From positions 1 through 13,145 of the forward strand of contig JAEMRJ010000059.1 in NCBI GenBank assembly GCA_016463365.1: a DNA stretch of 13,145 nt, given 5' to 3'. The first letter of the stretch is position 1, and each line of letters opens with the position of its first letter. This stretch comes from Thermoleophilaceae bacterium (GTDB lineage: Bacteria; Actinomycetota; Thermoleophilia; Solirubrobacterales; JACPNS01). The position numbers and the translations under genes are program-made. Of this stretch, positions 6,318 to 13,145 are shown in pieces. The notes beneath the pieces were generated by a model. It searched no databases, had not been told where the DNA came from, and worked only from the letters and a program-made list of their open reading frames with translations.

Positions 6318-7496
6318 TCAACGCGCGATTTGCGCCCGTCGGCCGGGCACCCCGGCCATCACCAACGCGCTCGCCGCCATTCCGATGATCATGAAGACTC
6401 CCAGGCCCCCGAATCCTGCGGAGTCGACGATCAGTCCGCCCACGGACGCGCCCACCAGGTATCCGATCTGTACCGCACCGGTGCGCGCCGCCATCATCGC
6501 GCCTGGCTTGTCAGGCAGCTGGTCGAGTGCAAGCGTGGAGGATCCGGCCGCGCGCAAACCGGCGGCGATGCCCATTGCGATCGCGAGCACTGTCGTCACG
6601 ATCAGCGCGGGGTGGACGTTGAACAGCGCCGCCGCGAGCACGCCCATCGTCAGCGTCGATGCGATCAGCAGCACGCGCCGCGGCCACTTCTCGCCAGCGC
6701 GCGCCGCCGTGGCCGATCCGACCATGAAGGCAAGCGATCCGAGCGGCAGCAGCAGTCCGACCATGGCCTCGCTCAGACCGAACTCCTCGCTGTAAAACGC
6801 AGCGATGTAGGTGATCTCCGCCGTCCACACCGCGAAGGCCAGCATCTCGCCAATCGTCCAGCGGCGACCGCCGCGGTCGGCCAGCGCGGCCAGCAGACCG
6901 GTGCGCTCATCCTGCGCGCGGATGTGCGGATCAAGTTTGGGTGCAAACAGCACCGCTGTGGCGGCGGCAAGCAGGCAGAAGAAGATCGGCACAGCAAACC
7001 CGTACTGCCAGCCAAAGGCCTCCGCCAAGAATCCCACGATCGGCACGCCGATGATCCAAGCCAGCGACTGCAGCGCGACCACCCAGCCGATCGCCCAGTC
7101 GCGCGCCTCGGGCGCGAAGAACTCACCGGCACCGGCGAAACCGCTGGAGAGCAGGAAGCAGATCCCGATTCCCGTGACGGCCTGGCCGACCCCGAACACA
7201 TACAGGTCAGGCGAGAGTGCAGAGATCAGAGCGCCGAGCGCGCCCAACAGTCCGCCGATCAACATCACGGGCCGCGCGCCGCGCTTGTGGATCCAGCCGC
7301 CGACGGCGAGCGTCGCGAGGACTGCGGTGAGCGCGCTGATCGCCCGCACCTGACCGACCTGACCGATCGTCACGCCAAAGTCCTGGCTCATCCCGACAAA
7401 CAGTGGCGGGATGCTGGCCATGCTCGCCTGCGAGGCGATCGTCGCCAGCGGCAGGGGAAAAAGCAGTCTTATGTCGCGGTCGGGCGAGGGGGCCAC
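6318..7496 (-). CDS. Major facilitator superfamily transporter (12 membrane segments)
   Basis: A 392-residue integral membrane protein with about twelve hydrophobic segments in two halves, separated by a charged central stretch (residues 187-215, LDPHIRAQDERTG and RGGRRW). A motif-A-like loop, GGWIHKRGARPVM (66-78), follows TM2. A glycine/proline-rich TM5, IIGVPIVGFLAEAFGW (148-163), resembles motif C of drug:H+ antiporters, so export is more likely than uptake. The substrate is not predictable. The start is GTG 7496, 27 bases after the methyltransferase stop, with no clear Shine-Dalgarno sequence. It is probably the last gene of the carboxylase-methyltransferase-transporter unit. The adjacent methyltransferase raises the possibility that it exports a methylated small molecule, which is inference from order only. 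Confidence 0.93.
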   Translation of the reverse strand: MAPSPDRDIRLLFPLPLATIASQASMASIPPLFVGMSQDFGVTIGQVGQVRAISALTAVLATLAVGGWIHKRGARPVMLIGGLLGALGALISALSPDLYVFGVGQAVTGIGICFLLSSGFAGAGEFFAPEARDWAIGWVVALQSLAWIIGVPIVGFLAEAFGWQYGFAVPIFFCLLAAATAVLFAPKLDPHIRAQDERTGLLAALADRGGRRWTIGEMLAFAVWTAEITYIAAFYSEEFGLSEAMVGLLLPLGSLAFMVGSATAARAGEKWPRRVLLIASTLTMGVLAAALFNVHPALIVTTVLAIAMGIAAGLRAAGSSTLALDQLPDKPGAMMAARTGAVQIGYLVGASVGGLIVDSAGFGGLGVFMIIGMAASALVMAGVPGRRAQIAR

Positions 7497-7523
7497 GAGC
7501 GAGAGTCTTGCGTAGTCCGGGCC

Positions 7524-8630
7524 CTAAGAGCTGAGCGGCTTGCGCAGGACGTACACGTCCTGGTTCTCTTCATTGCGTGCCGTCGCGTACTCAGCAACTT
7601 CCCACTTCGGCGTGAGCTTGTCCAGCACCCACTCCTGCGAGACGAACGACGTGCCCCACTCGTCGTTGACAACACCCCAGTCGCCGTCCTTGCCGAACTC
7701 GGCGGCGTACCAGTAGCCGGTGTCGTAGAGCGCGGCCTTGATGTCGGTCAACTGCTGTGCCGAGCGCAAGCCGAGCGCTCCGTAGAACGCCACTGACTGC
7801 GCGCCGTGAGTGGTGGAGATCAGGTGACCGCCGGGCTTGAGGATCCGCCACATCTCGTCGTACCAGGCGAGCGCGAGGCGTTCGTTGTAGTGCGACCAGA
7901 TCGAGATGCCGAATGCCGCGGTGAAGAAGTCGTCGGCAAAATCCGTCGGCGGATCGTTCGGGCTGACGCGGAAGTCGATGCCCTCCAGATTCGCTGCGGC
8001 CCACTCGATCGCCGGGCCGTTGGGGTCACAGCCGAAGAGATTCGCTTCCGGGTAGGCGGCGGCGAGCGCGCGCGTGACGCGGCCGGAAGAGCTGCCGAAG
8101 TCGAGGATGTTGTCGCCCTCAGCGATCGGTGATCCTGCCGAAGCCAGACCGTCGGCGATCATGTCCGCCTGGTAGAACGCGCCGCCGGCGCCGAGCGGGC
8201 TGTGGGTCATGGCGTGGACTTCTTCGGGCGGGCGGGAGGTGGTCAGTCCGGTCTTCTCAAGCACTGCCGGGATCTCGTAGTGCGCGCCGAGCACCAGGTC
8301 CAGACGCTTGCGCTCGACGCCCTCGGCCTTCGACCATGCGTCGGTCATCCGCACCTGGCGCGGCGGAGCGCCGGGTGGCACGGGAAAATCGATCATCGTC
8401 TGGTCCGCATTGGCGGCCGTGGCGATCGCTTCGACGTCTCCGGCGTCAAGTCGCGAGTGAATGCGCTCGGTGGCGGGTGCCGCCTCGACCGCATACGGCT
8501 GGGCGCTCATGGCGCGCGCCGTGATCGAGACCGTGTCCTGCTGATCGATCGGCGGCGGGGGCGAGAGCTCACGCCACGCGTTCGCAAAGCGACGCTTTGC
8601 CGTGCCTGCCTTCTGCCTGAAGGTGCCCAT
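7524..8630 (-). CDS. Class I SAM-dependent methyltransferase with long N-terminal extension
   Basis: The catalytic core lies in the second half. Motif I is ILDFGSSSGRVTRAL (175-189), with an unusual Ser-Ser-Ser where most have a GCGTG-like loop. The acidic motif II is LFGCDPN (198-204), and the post-core strand motif is ILKPGGHLI (263-271). The first 170 residues are not part of the Rossmann fold. They contain a proline-rich segment (ELSPPPPIDQ) and a region rich in charged residues (WSKAEGVERKRLDL), possibly a substrate or partner domain. The size, 368 residues, suits small-molecule O- or N-methyltransferases such as those in glycan or natural-product clusters. The substrate is unknown. The start ATG 8630 lies 11 bases after the carboxylase stop without a clear Shine-Dalgarno sequence. 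An internal ATG at residue 41 is an alternative. Confidence 0.88.
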   Translation of the reverse strand: MGTFRQKAGTAKRRFANAWRELSPPPPIDQQDTVSITARAMSAQPYAVEAAPATERIHSRLDAGDVEAIATAANADQTMIDFPVPPGAPPRQVRMTDAWSKAEGVERKRLDLVLGAHYEIPAVLEKTGLTTSRPPEEVHAMTHSPLGAGGAFYQADMIADGLASAGSPIAEGDNILDFGSSSGRVTRALAAAYPEANLFGCDPNGPAIEWAAANLEGIDFRVSPNDPPTDFADDFFTAAFGISIWSHYNERLALAWYDEMWRILKPGGHLISTTHGAQSVAFYGALGLRSAQQLTDIKAALYDTGYWYAAEFGKDGDWGVVNDEWGTSFVSQEWVLDKLTPKWEVAEYATARNEENQDVYVLRKPLSS

Positions 8631-8641
8631 CAGCGGGCGGT

Positions 8642-10414
8642 CTACTTGATGATCGCGAGCGTGTCGCCGGCCGAGACCGACTCGCCTTCAGCGGCCGAGA
8701 TCGACTCGACCTTGCCGGCGCGGTGAGCCGTGATCTCGTTCTCCATCTTCATCGCTTCAATGATGAAGAGGACGTCACCTTCAGCGACTTCAGCGCCGAC
8801 CTCAGTGGTGACCTTGAAGACCGTGCCCTGGAGCGGCGAAGTCAGCCCCTCGCTGGATGCACCGTTGCTGCTTGCCGAACGCTCGCCACGCTTGGGAGCC
8901 TTCTTCCCGGCCGGAGCAGCGCCGCCGCCAAAGCCCGCAGCTTCGCCCTCGACCTTTACGTCGTAGCGCTTGCCTGAGACCTCGACGGTGTAGGTCTTGG
9001 TGACCTTTTCGACCGGCTCCTCACCCTCGACGGGCTTGGGGGCCTTCGGCTTTGCAAACTGCTTGAGCCAGGTCTTGTCTTCGGTGAGGTCTTTGCAGGT
9101 CTCACCGTTGGCCCACTGCTCGCTTGCGAGCAGGCCCTTGTGGAAGGGGATCAGCGTGGTCGCGTCGATCTTGTACTCATCGAGCGCGCGCAGCATGCGC
9201 TTGGTGGCCGCTTCGCGGTCTTCGGCCCAGACGATCAGCTTGGCTGCCATCGGGTCGTAAAGCGGCGAGATCTCGCTGCCAGCGGTGACGCCGGAGTCGA
9301 CGCGGATGCCGGGGCCCGAAGGCTCCACGTAGGCACCGACGTAGTCGCCGATCTTGCCCGGAGCCGGCGCGAAATTCTTGCCGGCGTCTTCGAAGTTGAT
9401 GCGGCACTCGATCGAGTGGCCCTTCAGCTCGATGTCATCCTGCGTGATCGAGAGCGGCTGTCCGGCGGCGACGCGGATGCCCTCTTTGACGATGTCGACC
9501 CCGGTGACTTCTTCAGTGACGCAGTGCTCGACCTGCACGCGGGTGTTCATTTCGAGGAAGTAGTACTCGCCGTCCTGCAGCATGCCCTCGATCGTGCCGG
9601 CGCCGCGGTAGTTGACAGCCTTGGCGGCGTTGACGCCGATCTCGCCGATGTGCGCGCGCAGCTCGGGGCTGACGGCCGGCGCGGGTGCCTCTTCGATCAG
9701 CTTCTGATGCCGGCGCTGCACTGAACAGTCGCGCTCGCCGAGGTGGATCACGTTGCCCTCGTTGTCGGCGAGGATCTGAACCTCGACGTGGCGCGGGTTG
9801 GGCAGGTAGCGCTCCAGATATACGGTGTCGTCGTTGAAGAACTTCTGTCCTTCGCGCGCGGCGCCCTCGAATGCTTCTTCAAGTTCGTCTGCGGTGAGCG
9901 CGACGCGGAAGCCCTTGCCGCCGCCGCCGCTGGCTGCCTTGATCGCCACCGGGAAGCCGATGTCGGCATCGATGATCTCGCGCGCGGTCGCGACGTCTGC
10001 GACCGGCTCAGTCGTTCCGGGAACGATCGGCACGCCTGCATTCTTCATCAGGTCGCGAGCGTTGGTCTTTGAGCCCATTGAGTCGATCGCGCTCGGCGGC
10101 GGTCCGATCCAGACGATCGCTTCGTCCTGGCAGCGCTGCGCGAACTCGGCGTTCTCGGCGAGGAAGCCGTAGCCCGGGTGGATCGCCTCGGCGCCAGAGC
10201 GCTTTGCGATGTCGATGATCTTGTCGATCACGAGGTAAGTGGTGTCTGACGCGCCTTCACCAAGCGTGTAGGCCTCGTCGGCGTGACCGACAAACAGGGC
10301 GTCCTTGTCGGCGTCGCTGTAGACGGCGACGGACTGGACGTCGAGCTCTTTCAGAGCCCGGAAGACACGGATGGCGATTTCGCCACGGTTGGCGACAAGA
10401 ACTTTCGTAAACAT
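8642..10414 (-). CDS. accA3: Acetyl/propionyl-CoA carboxylase alpha chain (biotin carboxylase + biotin carrier)
   Basis: A 590-residue fused subunit that carboxylates its own biotin with ATP and bicarbonate and delivers CO2 to a separate carboxyltransferase, making malonyl- or methylmalonyl-CoA. The biotin carboxylase domain starts at MFTKVLVANRGEIAIRV and keeps the catalytic residues at E. coli AccC numbering: Lys116, Lys159, glycine loop ASGGGGKGF (161-169), Lys238, Glu276, Glu288/Asn290/Arg292 (FLEMNTRVQVEH) and Arg338. A Lys/Pro/Ala-rich linker (about 455-525) leads to the biotinyl domain, where EAMKMEN puts the biotin on Lys556. This layout is typical of actinobacterial AccA3/PccA. No carboxyltransferase beta subunit is present here, so the acyl-CoA specificity is open. 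The symbol is by resemblance. It leads an apparent operon with the methyltransferase and MFS genes. Confidence 0.96.
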   Translation of the reverse strand: MFTKVLVANRGEIAIRVFRALKELDVQSVAVYSDADKDALFVGHADEAYTLGEGASDTTYLVIDKIIDIAKRSGAEAIHPGYGFLAENAEFAQRCQDEAIVWIGPPPSAIDSMGSKTNARDLMKNAGVPIVPGTTEPVADVATAREIIDADIGFPVAIKAASGGGGKGFRVALTADELEEAFEGAAREGQKFFNDDTVYLERYLPNPRHVEVQILADNEGNVIHLGERDCSVQRRHQKLIEEAPAPAVSPELRAHIGEIGVNAAKAVNYRGAGTIEGMLQDGEYYFLEMNTRVQVEHCVTEEVTGVDIVKEGIRVAAGQPLSITQDDIELKGHSIECRINFEDAGKNFAPAPGKIGDYVGAYVEPSGPGIRVDSGVTAGSEISPLYDPMAAKLIVWAEDREAATKRMLRALDEYKIDATTLIPFHKGLLASEQWANGETCKDLTEDKTWLKQFAKPKAPKPVEGEEPVEKVTKTYTVEVSGKRYDVKVEGEAAGFGGGAAPAGKKAPKRGERSASSNGASSEGLTSPLQGTVFKVTTEVGAEVAEGDVLFIIEAMKMENEITAHRAGKVESISAAEGESVSAGDTLAIIK

Positions 10415-10425
10415 AGGGGCGGAAG

Positions 10426-10431
10426 ATTATC
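10426..10431 (-). promoter_or_regulatory. Candidate -10 box for the carboxylase operon
   Basis: On the minus strand GATAAT (5 of 6 matches to TATAAT) ends 11 bases before the carboxylase ATG, so transcription would start about five bases upstream of the codon. No matching -35 box is seen at 16-18 bases (the 17-base position reads ATCCTC). No Shine-Dalgarno sequence precedes the ATG, consistent with a very short leader. The 49-base gap after the ATPase gene holds no terminator that I can see. Confidence 0.4.
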
Positions 10432-10463
10432 CGCTTGCATCTTGCGGCGAGGATTGACGCCGG

Positions 10464-11621
10464 TCAGTTGAGCAAAAGGCCGAACGTATCCACAAGATCT
10501 TTGATCGAGGTGGCTGTCGCGTTGTCCGCGAGCGGGAAGCTGTGCTTTCCGGCGTTAACGATGTACACATGATCGAGGTCGAGATCAACGGCCGCGGTGC
10601 GCATCGAACGGGTGAATTTCGGTGAGTCAGTTCGCTTGATCTCTACACCGAACAGTTTGTTCCTCACCGGCAGAATCAGATCAACCTCAGCTCCGTTGCT
10701 GCTGCGCCAGTAGTACGGGCGGATGCCGCTGCCTGGTGCGCATTTGAGAATCTCCTCGATCACGAACCCTTCCCAGCTGGCACCGAGCGCCGGGCTTCTC
10801 TGAAGGGAAACAGGATCGTCGATATCAGCGAGAGCGTGAAAGAAGCCACTGTCGCGAAAGAGCAGTTTCGGTGACTTCATCTGGCGCTTTCCGAGGTTGG
10901 CCGTCCATGCGGGCAGCGAGCGCGTGATCATCGCGTCGCCGAGCAGATCGACGTACTTGCGGGTTGACTGTTCGGAGAAGCCGATCGACCGCGCGGCCGG
11001 CGCGGCCTTCCAAATCTGTCCGTGTGAGTTGGCGAGGATTCTGAGCAGTCGCTCGACCATCGCAGCGGGCTGACGAATACCGAATGCAGGCAGATCCCGG
11101 GCCGTCAGCGTGCGCAGGTAGTCGACTCGCCACTGAACTGAGTCCTTTTCAGTTTTGGCGAGGAATGACCGCGGAAATCCGCCGCGCAGCCAGAGTTGAT
11201 CGATCGCATCAAGGCCGACTTCTGAAATGGAAAAGCCACCGACATCGATGATCGCGATCCGACCGGCAAGCGACTCGGACGCCTGGCGCAGTGCCTCCGG
11301 TGAGGCGCTTCCGAGCAGAAGAAAGCGGACTGGCGATTCGTCACGGTCGACCAGGACACGCAGGGTGGAAAACAGGTCTGGTGCGAGCTGTACCTCGTCA
11401 ACAACCACGAGGCCTTCGAGCGACTCAAGCGCCAGCGTCGGCTCGGCGAGTCGAGCGAGGTCTGCCGCCCGCTCGAGGTCGAAGTAATTGGGGCTCTCCG
11501 CATCGAGCAGCGACCGCGCAAGAGTGGTTTTGCCAACCTGTCGCGCGCCGACAAGCAGTACGACTGGAGCGATCTGAAGTCGAGCTTGGACAAGCGACAG
11601 AAGTTCTTCGCGTGCGATCAC
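10464..11621 (-). CDS. AAA ATPase with DUF4143-type C-terminal domain
   Basis: A 385-residue protein of a widespread prokaryotic family of unknown role. The N-terminal ATPase shows Walker A GARQVGKTT (25-33), Walker B LVVVDEVQ (71-78) and a sensor-like LLLGSAS (101-107). A middle helical, winged-helix-like region follows, with STRKYVDLLGDAMI (219-232). The C-terminal domain has EGFVIEEIL (284-292), YYWRSSNGAEVDLIL (303-317) and GVEIKR (325-330). Glu289, Asp314, Glu327 and Lys329 look like an intact PD-(D/E)xK nuclease-type site. Such genes are often found in variable genome regions and have been proposed to act with mobile or defence elements, but no function is established here. The start GTG 11621 follows an extended -10 box by six bases. 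It is monocistronic and divergent from the small gene at 11739. Confidence 0.9.
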   Translation of the reverse strand: MIAREELLSLVQARLQIAPVVLLVGARQVGKTTLARSLLDAESPNYFDLERAADLARLAEPTLALESLEGLVVVDEVQLAPDLFSTLRVLVDRDESPVRFLLLGSASPEALRQASESLAGRIAIIDVGGFSISEVGLDAIDQLWLRGGFPRSFLAKTEKDSVQWRVDYLRTLTARDLPAFGIRQPAAMVERLLRILANSHGQIWKAAPAARSIGFSEQSTRKYVDLLGDAMITRSLPAWTANLGKRQMKSPKLLFRDSGFFHALADIDDPVSLQRSPALGASWEGFVIEEILKCAPGSGIRPYYWRSSNGAEVDLILPVRNKLFGVEIKRTDSPKFTRSMRTAAVDLDLDHVYIVNAGKHSFPLADNATATSIKDLVDTFGLLLN

Positions 11622-11627
11622 GCGTGC

Positions 11628-11636
11628 AGTTTACCA
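11628..11636 (-). promoter_or_regulatory. Extended -10 box for the DUF4143 ATPase gene
   Basis: The minus strand reads TGG-TAAACT, a TGn extended -10 with TAAACT (4 of 6 matches to TATAAT) at 11633-11628. It lies exactly six bases before the GTG start, so the mRNA would start at or next to the codon. No Shine-Dalgarno sequence is present. No -35 box is recognisable, as is usual for extended -10 promoters. Confidence 0.45.
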
Positions 11637-11653
11637 TGGAAATCCACTAGGTA

Positions 11654-11679
11654 GGTATCGGATTTACATGGTCGATACC
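11654..11679. repeat. Inverted repeat GGTATCG-N12-CGATACC, candidate operator
   Basis: Perfect seven-base arms (11654-11660 and 11673-11679) are separated by 12 bases, giving a centre-to-centre spacing of 19 bases. The repeat lies in the 117-base gap between the divergent ATPase and 11739 genes, just upstream of the ATPase -10 box and over its -35 position. A dimeric repressor or the ATPase itself could bind here. No regulator gene is adjacent. Confidence 0.5.
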
Positions 11680-11706
11680 GGGAAGATTCACAGGTGGGTC
11701 TTGAAA

Positions 11707-11721
11707 CCTGCAGGGAGCAGG
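11707..11721. repeat. Short hairpin CCTGC-AGGGA-GCAGG
   Basis: Five-base arms with a five-base loop, 18 bases before the start of the 11739 gene. The loop holds a purine run (AGGGAG) that resembles a ribosome binding site but lies too far from the ATG to serve it directly. It is small and GC-rich and may be chance. Confidence 0.3.
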
Positions 11722-11726
11722 CGCGT

Positions 11727-11732
11727 TAGGCT
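11727..11732 (+). promoter_or_regulatory. Candidate -10 box (TAGGCT) for the small unknown gene
   Basis: TAGGCT ends six bases before the ATG at 11739, the same spacing as at vapB and the DUF4143 gene, so a leaderless transcript is possible. TTGAAA at 11701-11706 is a -35-like box but lies 20 bases away, longer than ideal. Confidence 0.3.
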
Positions 11733-11738
11733 GCATGG

Positions 11739-12176
11739 ATGGGCCTGTTCAAGAAACTGACCGACCCCGGCCCGTCCGGCGGCGATGGCGACCGGGACGA
11801 TGATCCCCAGAACCTGGGGAAGGCTTCGGGCGAGCAGGTGCGATCACTGATGGCCGAACACCGGGCGATCGTTCAGACCGACGGCACCGACGGGCGCATC
11901 GTCGATCCCACGGCGCTGATCATGGGCGGCATCGCTGCCAGCGGTCGGATCGACTCGGTCAAACGCGCGGTCAAAGAGATCAACCTGCAGGACACCTTTG
12001 ATGTGCACGTGACCGTCATCCCGGAGGACGGTCCGGAGTTCACCGCGCACATCGTGCAGCCGGTCGCCGAGGAGTACGTCGGCGTGGCTGTCGCCGGCCA
12101 GGCGTTGAAGCTCAAGTACAACCCCGACGATCACGCGCTCGTGTGGATCGACTGGGTGGGATCGGCCGAGCTCTAG
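11739..12176 (+). CDS. Conserved-looking small cytoplasmic protein, function unknown
   Basis: A 145-residue acidic protein that I cannot name. An amphipathic start (MGLFKKL) leads to a disordered Gly/Asp-rich stretch (DPGPSGGDGDRDDDPQN, 9-25). A helical region follows, then an alternating beta segment: DTFDVHVTVIPEDGPEFTAH (85-104), VGVAVAGQALKLKYNPDD (114-131) and ALVWIDWVG (133-141). The pattern 'V.V...DG..F.A.I.Q.V...G..L.LKY.P.D...V.IDW' recalls a beta-barrel-like module seen in many actinobacterial hypothetical proteins (general impression, no family assigned). There is no signal peptide or membrane helix. The start ATG 11739 is favoured because it gives MGLFKK; the ATG at 11735 is out of frame. 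The stop is 13 bases from the convergent TSUP gene stop. No terminator is visible between them. Confidence 0.8.
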   Translation: MGLFKKLTDPGPSGGDGDRDDDPQNLGKASGEQVRSLMAEHRAIVQTDGTDGRIVDPTALIMGGIAASGRIDSVKRAVKEINLQDTFDVHVTVIPEDGPEFTAHIVQPVAEEYVGVAVAGQALKLKYNPDDHALVWIDWVGSAEL

Positions 12177-12189
12177 GCGAACGGATCGG

Positions 12190-13145
12190 TCAGAGCTCGA
12201 GCGGCGGCCGCACAGTCGGCGCCGGCATCGCCGTCGGTTCAAGCCCAGCACTTTCTCCGCGCTTGTGGAGATGCAGCTCTGCCTTCCACGGGTTTATCAG
12301 GCGGTGGGTGAGGATCAGGATCGTGATCGTCACGTAGAACGCCAGCATCCCGCCGATCAGCACGGCGGGCAGATACTCGATGTCGGCCTTGGCCAGCGTC
12401 GCCGATGCCGAGAGCACGAGCACCGTGCCGAGCGCTGTGCGCAGCGTGGCTTCTGGGACCTTCACGCTCAGTTGACTGCCGATCCAGACTCCGGGGATCG
12501 ATCCGATCAGCAGCGTTCCCATCAGCGCGAAGTCGACGGTGCCACCGGCCCAGTGCGCCAGACCCGCCGCCCAGAGCAGCATCGCCGCATGGAAGACGTC
12601 GGTGCCGACCACGTAGCGCGGAGGCAGTTTGAAGATTGCGATCAGCGCGACAGCGATCACGGTGCCGCTGCCTGCGGAAGTGATTCCGATGATGAAGCCG
12701 GTGGTCACGCCGATGGCGATAGCTGTGATCTTCAGCCTGGTCGTAAGGGTGACGTGATCCACGCCGTCACTGGACTGAAAAGTCGGAAACAGAATCGACC
12801 GCGTCAAGGTGAAGATTCCCACGAGCGCAAGCACTGCTCCAAGCGCGATCAACGTGAAAGTCTCGACGTCGTCGCCGTAGCGGTCCTTCGCCAGTGAAAC
12901 GACGCGTACTCCGCCGACCGCCCCGGGGACGCTCCCTGCAGCAAGCCAGAGCGCAGCACCGAAGTTCACGGTCTTGAGCTTGAAGTGCTTGTAGCCGCCG
13001 ACCGTCTTGGTCACCGCCTGGTATGCGATGTCAGTGCCGACGGCCAGGGTCGGCTTCACCCCGAAAAGCAGCACGAGCAGGGGGGTCATCAGTGACCCCC
13101 CGCCCATACCTGTCATGCCGACCATCAGGCCGACACCAAATCCAA
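12190..13145 (-). CDS. TSUP (TauE/SafE) family membrane transporter, 5' end outside window
   Basis: An integral membrane permease of the sulfite exporter/TauE family (DUF81), which moves small organic or sulfur anions such as sulfite, sulfoacetate or taurine products. About 317 residues are visible, and the frame stays open to the right edge, so the ATG at 13125 is internal. The N-terminal repeat starts with the family hallmark GVGLMVGMTGMGGGSLMTP, followed by VGTDIAYQAVTKTVGGYKHF. The second half repeats it with GFIIGITSAGSGTVIAVAL and VVGTDVFHAAMLLWAAG. Seven to eight hydrophobic segments can be traced. A charged soluble tail (INPWKAELHLHKRG to the end) follows the last helix. The substrate cannot be assigned, and no sulfur-metabolism genes are nearby. 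Confidence 0.92.
   Translation of the reverse strand, partial: GFGVGLMVGMTGMGGGSLMTPLLVLLFGVKPTLAVGTDIAYQAVTKTVGGYKHFKLKTVNFGAALWLAAGSVPGAVGGVRVVSLAKDRYGDDVETFTLIALGAVLALVGIFTLTRSILFPTFQSSDGVDHVTLTTRLKITAIAIGVTTGFIIGITSAGSGTVIAVALIAIFKLPPRYVVGTDVFHAAMLLWAAGLAHWAGGTVDFALMGTLLIGSIPGVWIGSQLSVKVPEATLRTALGTVLVLSASATLAKADIEYLPAVLIGGMLAFYVTITILILTHRLINPWKAELHLHKRGESAGLEPTAMPAPTVRPPLEL

Noticed and set aside
6330..7796. A 488-codon open frame on the plus strand opposite the MFS and methyltransferase genes
   Set aside because: The product is dominated by Arg, His, Gln and Asp with no motif, as expected opposite GC-rich genes. The minus-strand genes have complete family motifs.

Overview
The window looks like chromosomal DNA from a high-GC Gram-positive bacterium. 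My best guess is an actinobacterium of the Thermoleophilia/Solirubrobacterales type. The basis is the GC-rich coding, the long actinobacterial-style biotin carboxylase/biotin carrier fusion (AccA3-like, about 590 residues), the many starts without a Shine-Dalgarno sequence, and the lineage-style secreted hypothetical proteins. This is inferred from protein character; no rRNA or other phylogenetic marker is present. Thirteen complete or partial protein genes fill nearly the whole window. No gap between genes exceeds about 150 bases, and I saw no RNA gene, CRISPR array, insertion sequence or prophage gene.

Layout. 1-1798 (minus strand): a VapBC-type toxin-antitoxin pair is followed by an SGNH/GDSL hydrolase and the start of a PLP aminotransferase that runs off the left edge. 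1839-3935 (minus): sucC-sucD, the TCA-cycle succinyl-CoA synthetase, with strong translational spacing and a convincing intrinsic terminator. The vapBC promoter lies directly behind that terminator. 4085-4768 (plus): a HAD-superfamily protein of the 2-haloacid dehalogenase type. 4775-6188 (minus): two tandem paralogous secreted proteins of unknown function that share six cysteines. 6318-10414 (minus): a probable operon of acetyl/propionyl-CoA carboxylase alpha chain, SAM methyltransferase and MFS transporter. 10464-11621 (minus): an AAA ATPase with a DUF4143-type C-terminal domain. 11739-12176 (plus): a small unknown protein. 12190 to the right edge (minus): a TauE/SafE (TSUP) family membrane permease.

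How they fit. The window mixes housekeeping metabolism (sucCD, carboxylase alpha chain) with accessory genes (toxin-antitoxin, DUF4143 ATPase, secreted paralogs). The clearest regulatory structure is at 1805-1873. There the sucCD terminator is followed within a few bases by a TTGACA-N17-TAGGAT promoter with an overlapping dyad, and the transcript predicted from it would begin at or next to the antitoxin ATG. Two other genes also have a TAnnnT box exactly six bases before the start codon, which suggests leaderless transcription is used here. I found no clear multi-gene system that I would call new. The most original material is the six-cysteine secreted paralog pair, the carboxylase-linked methyltransferase/exporter pair, and the HAD protein with altered catalytic motifs.
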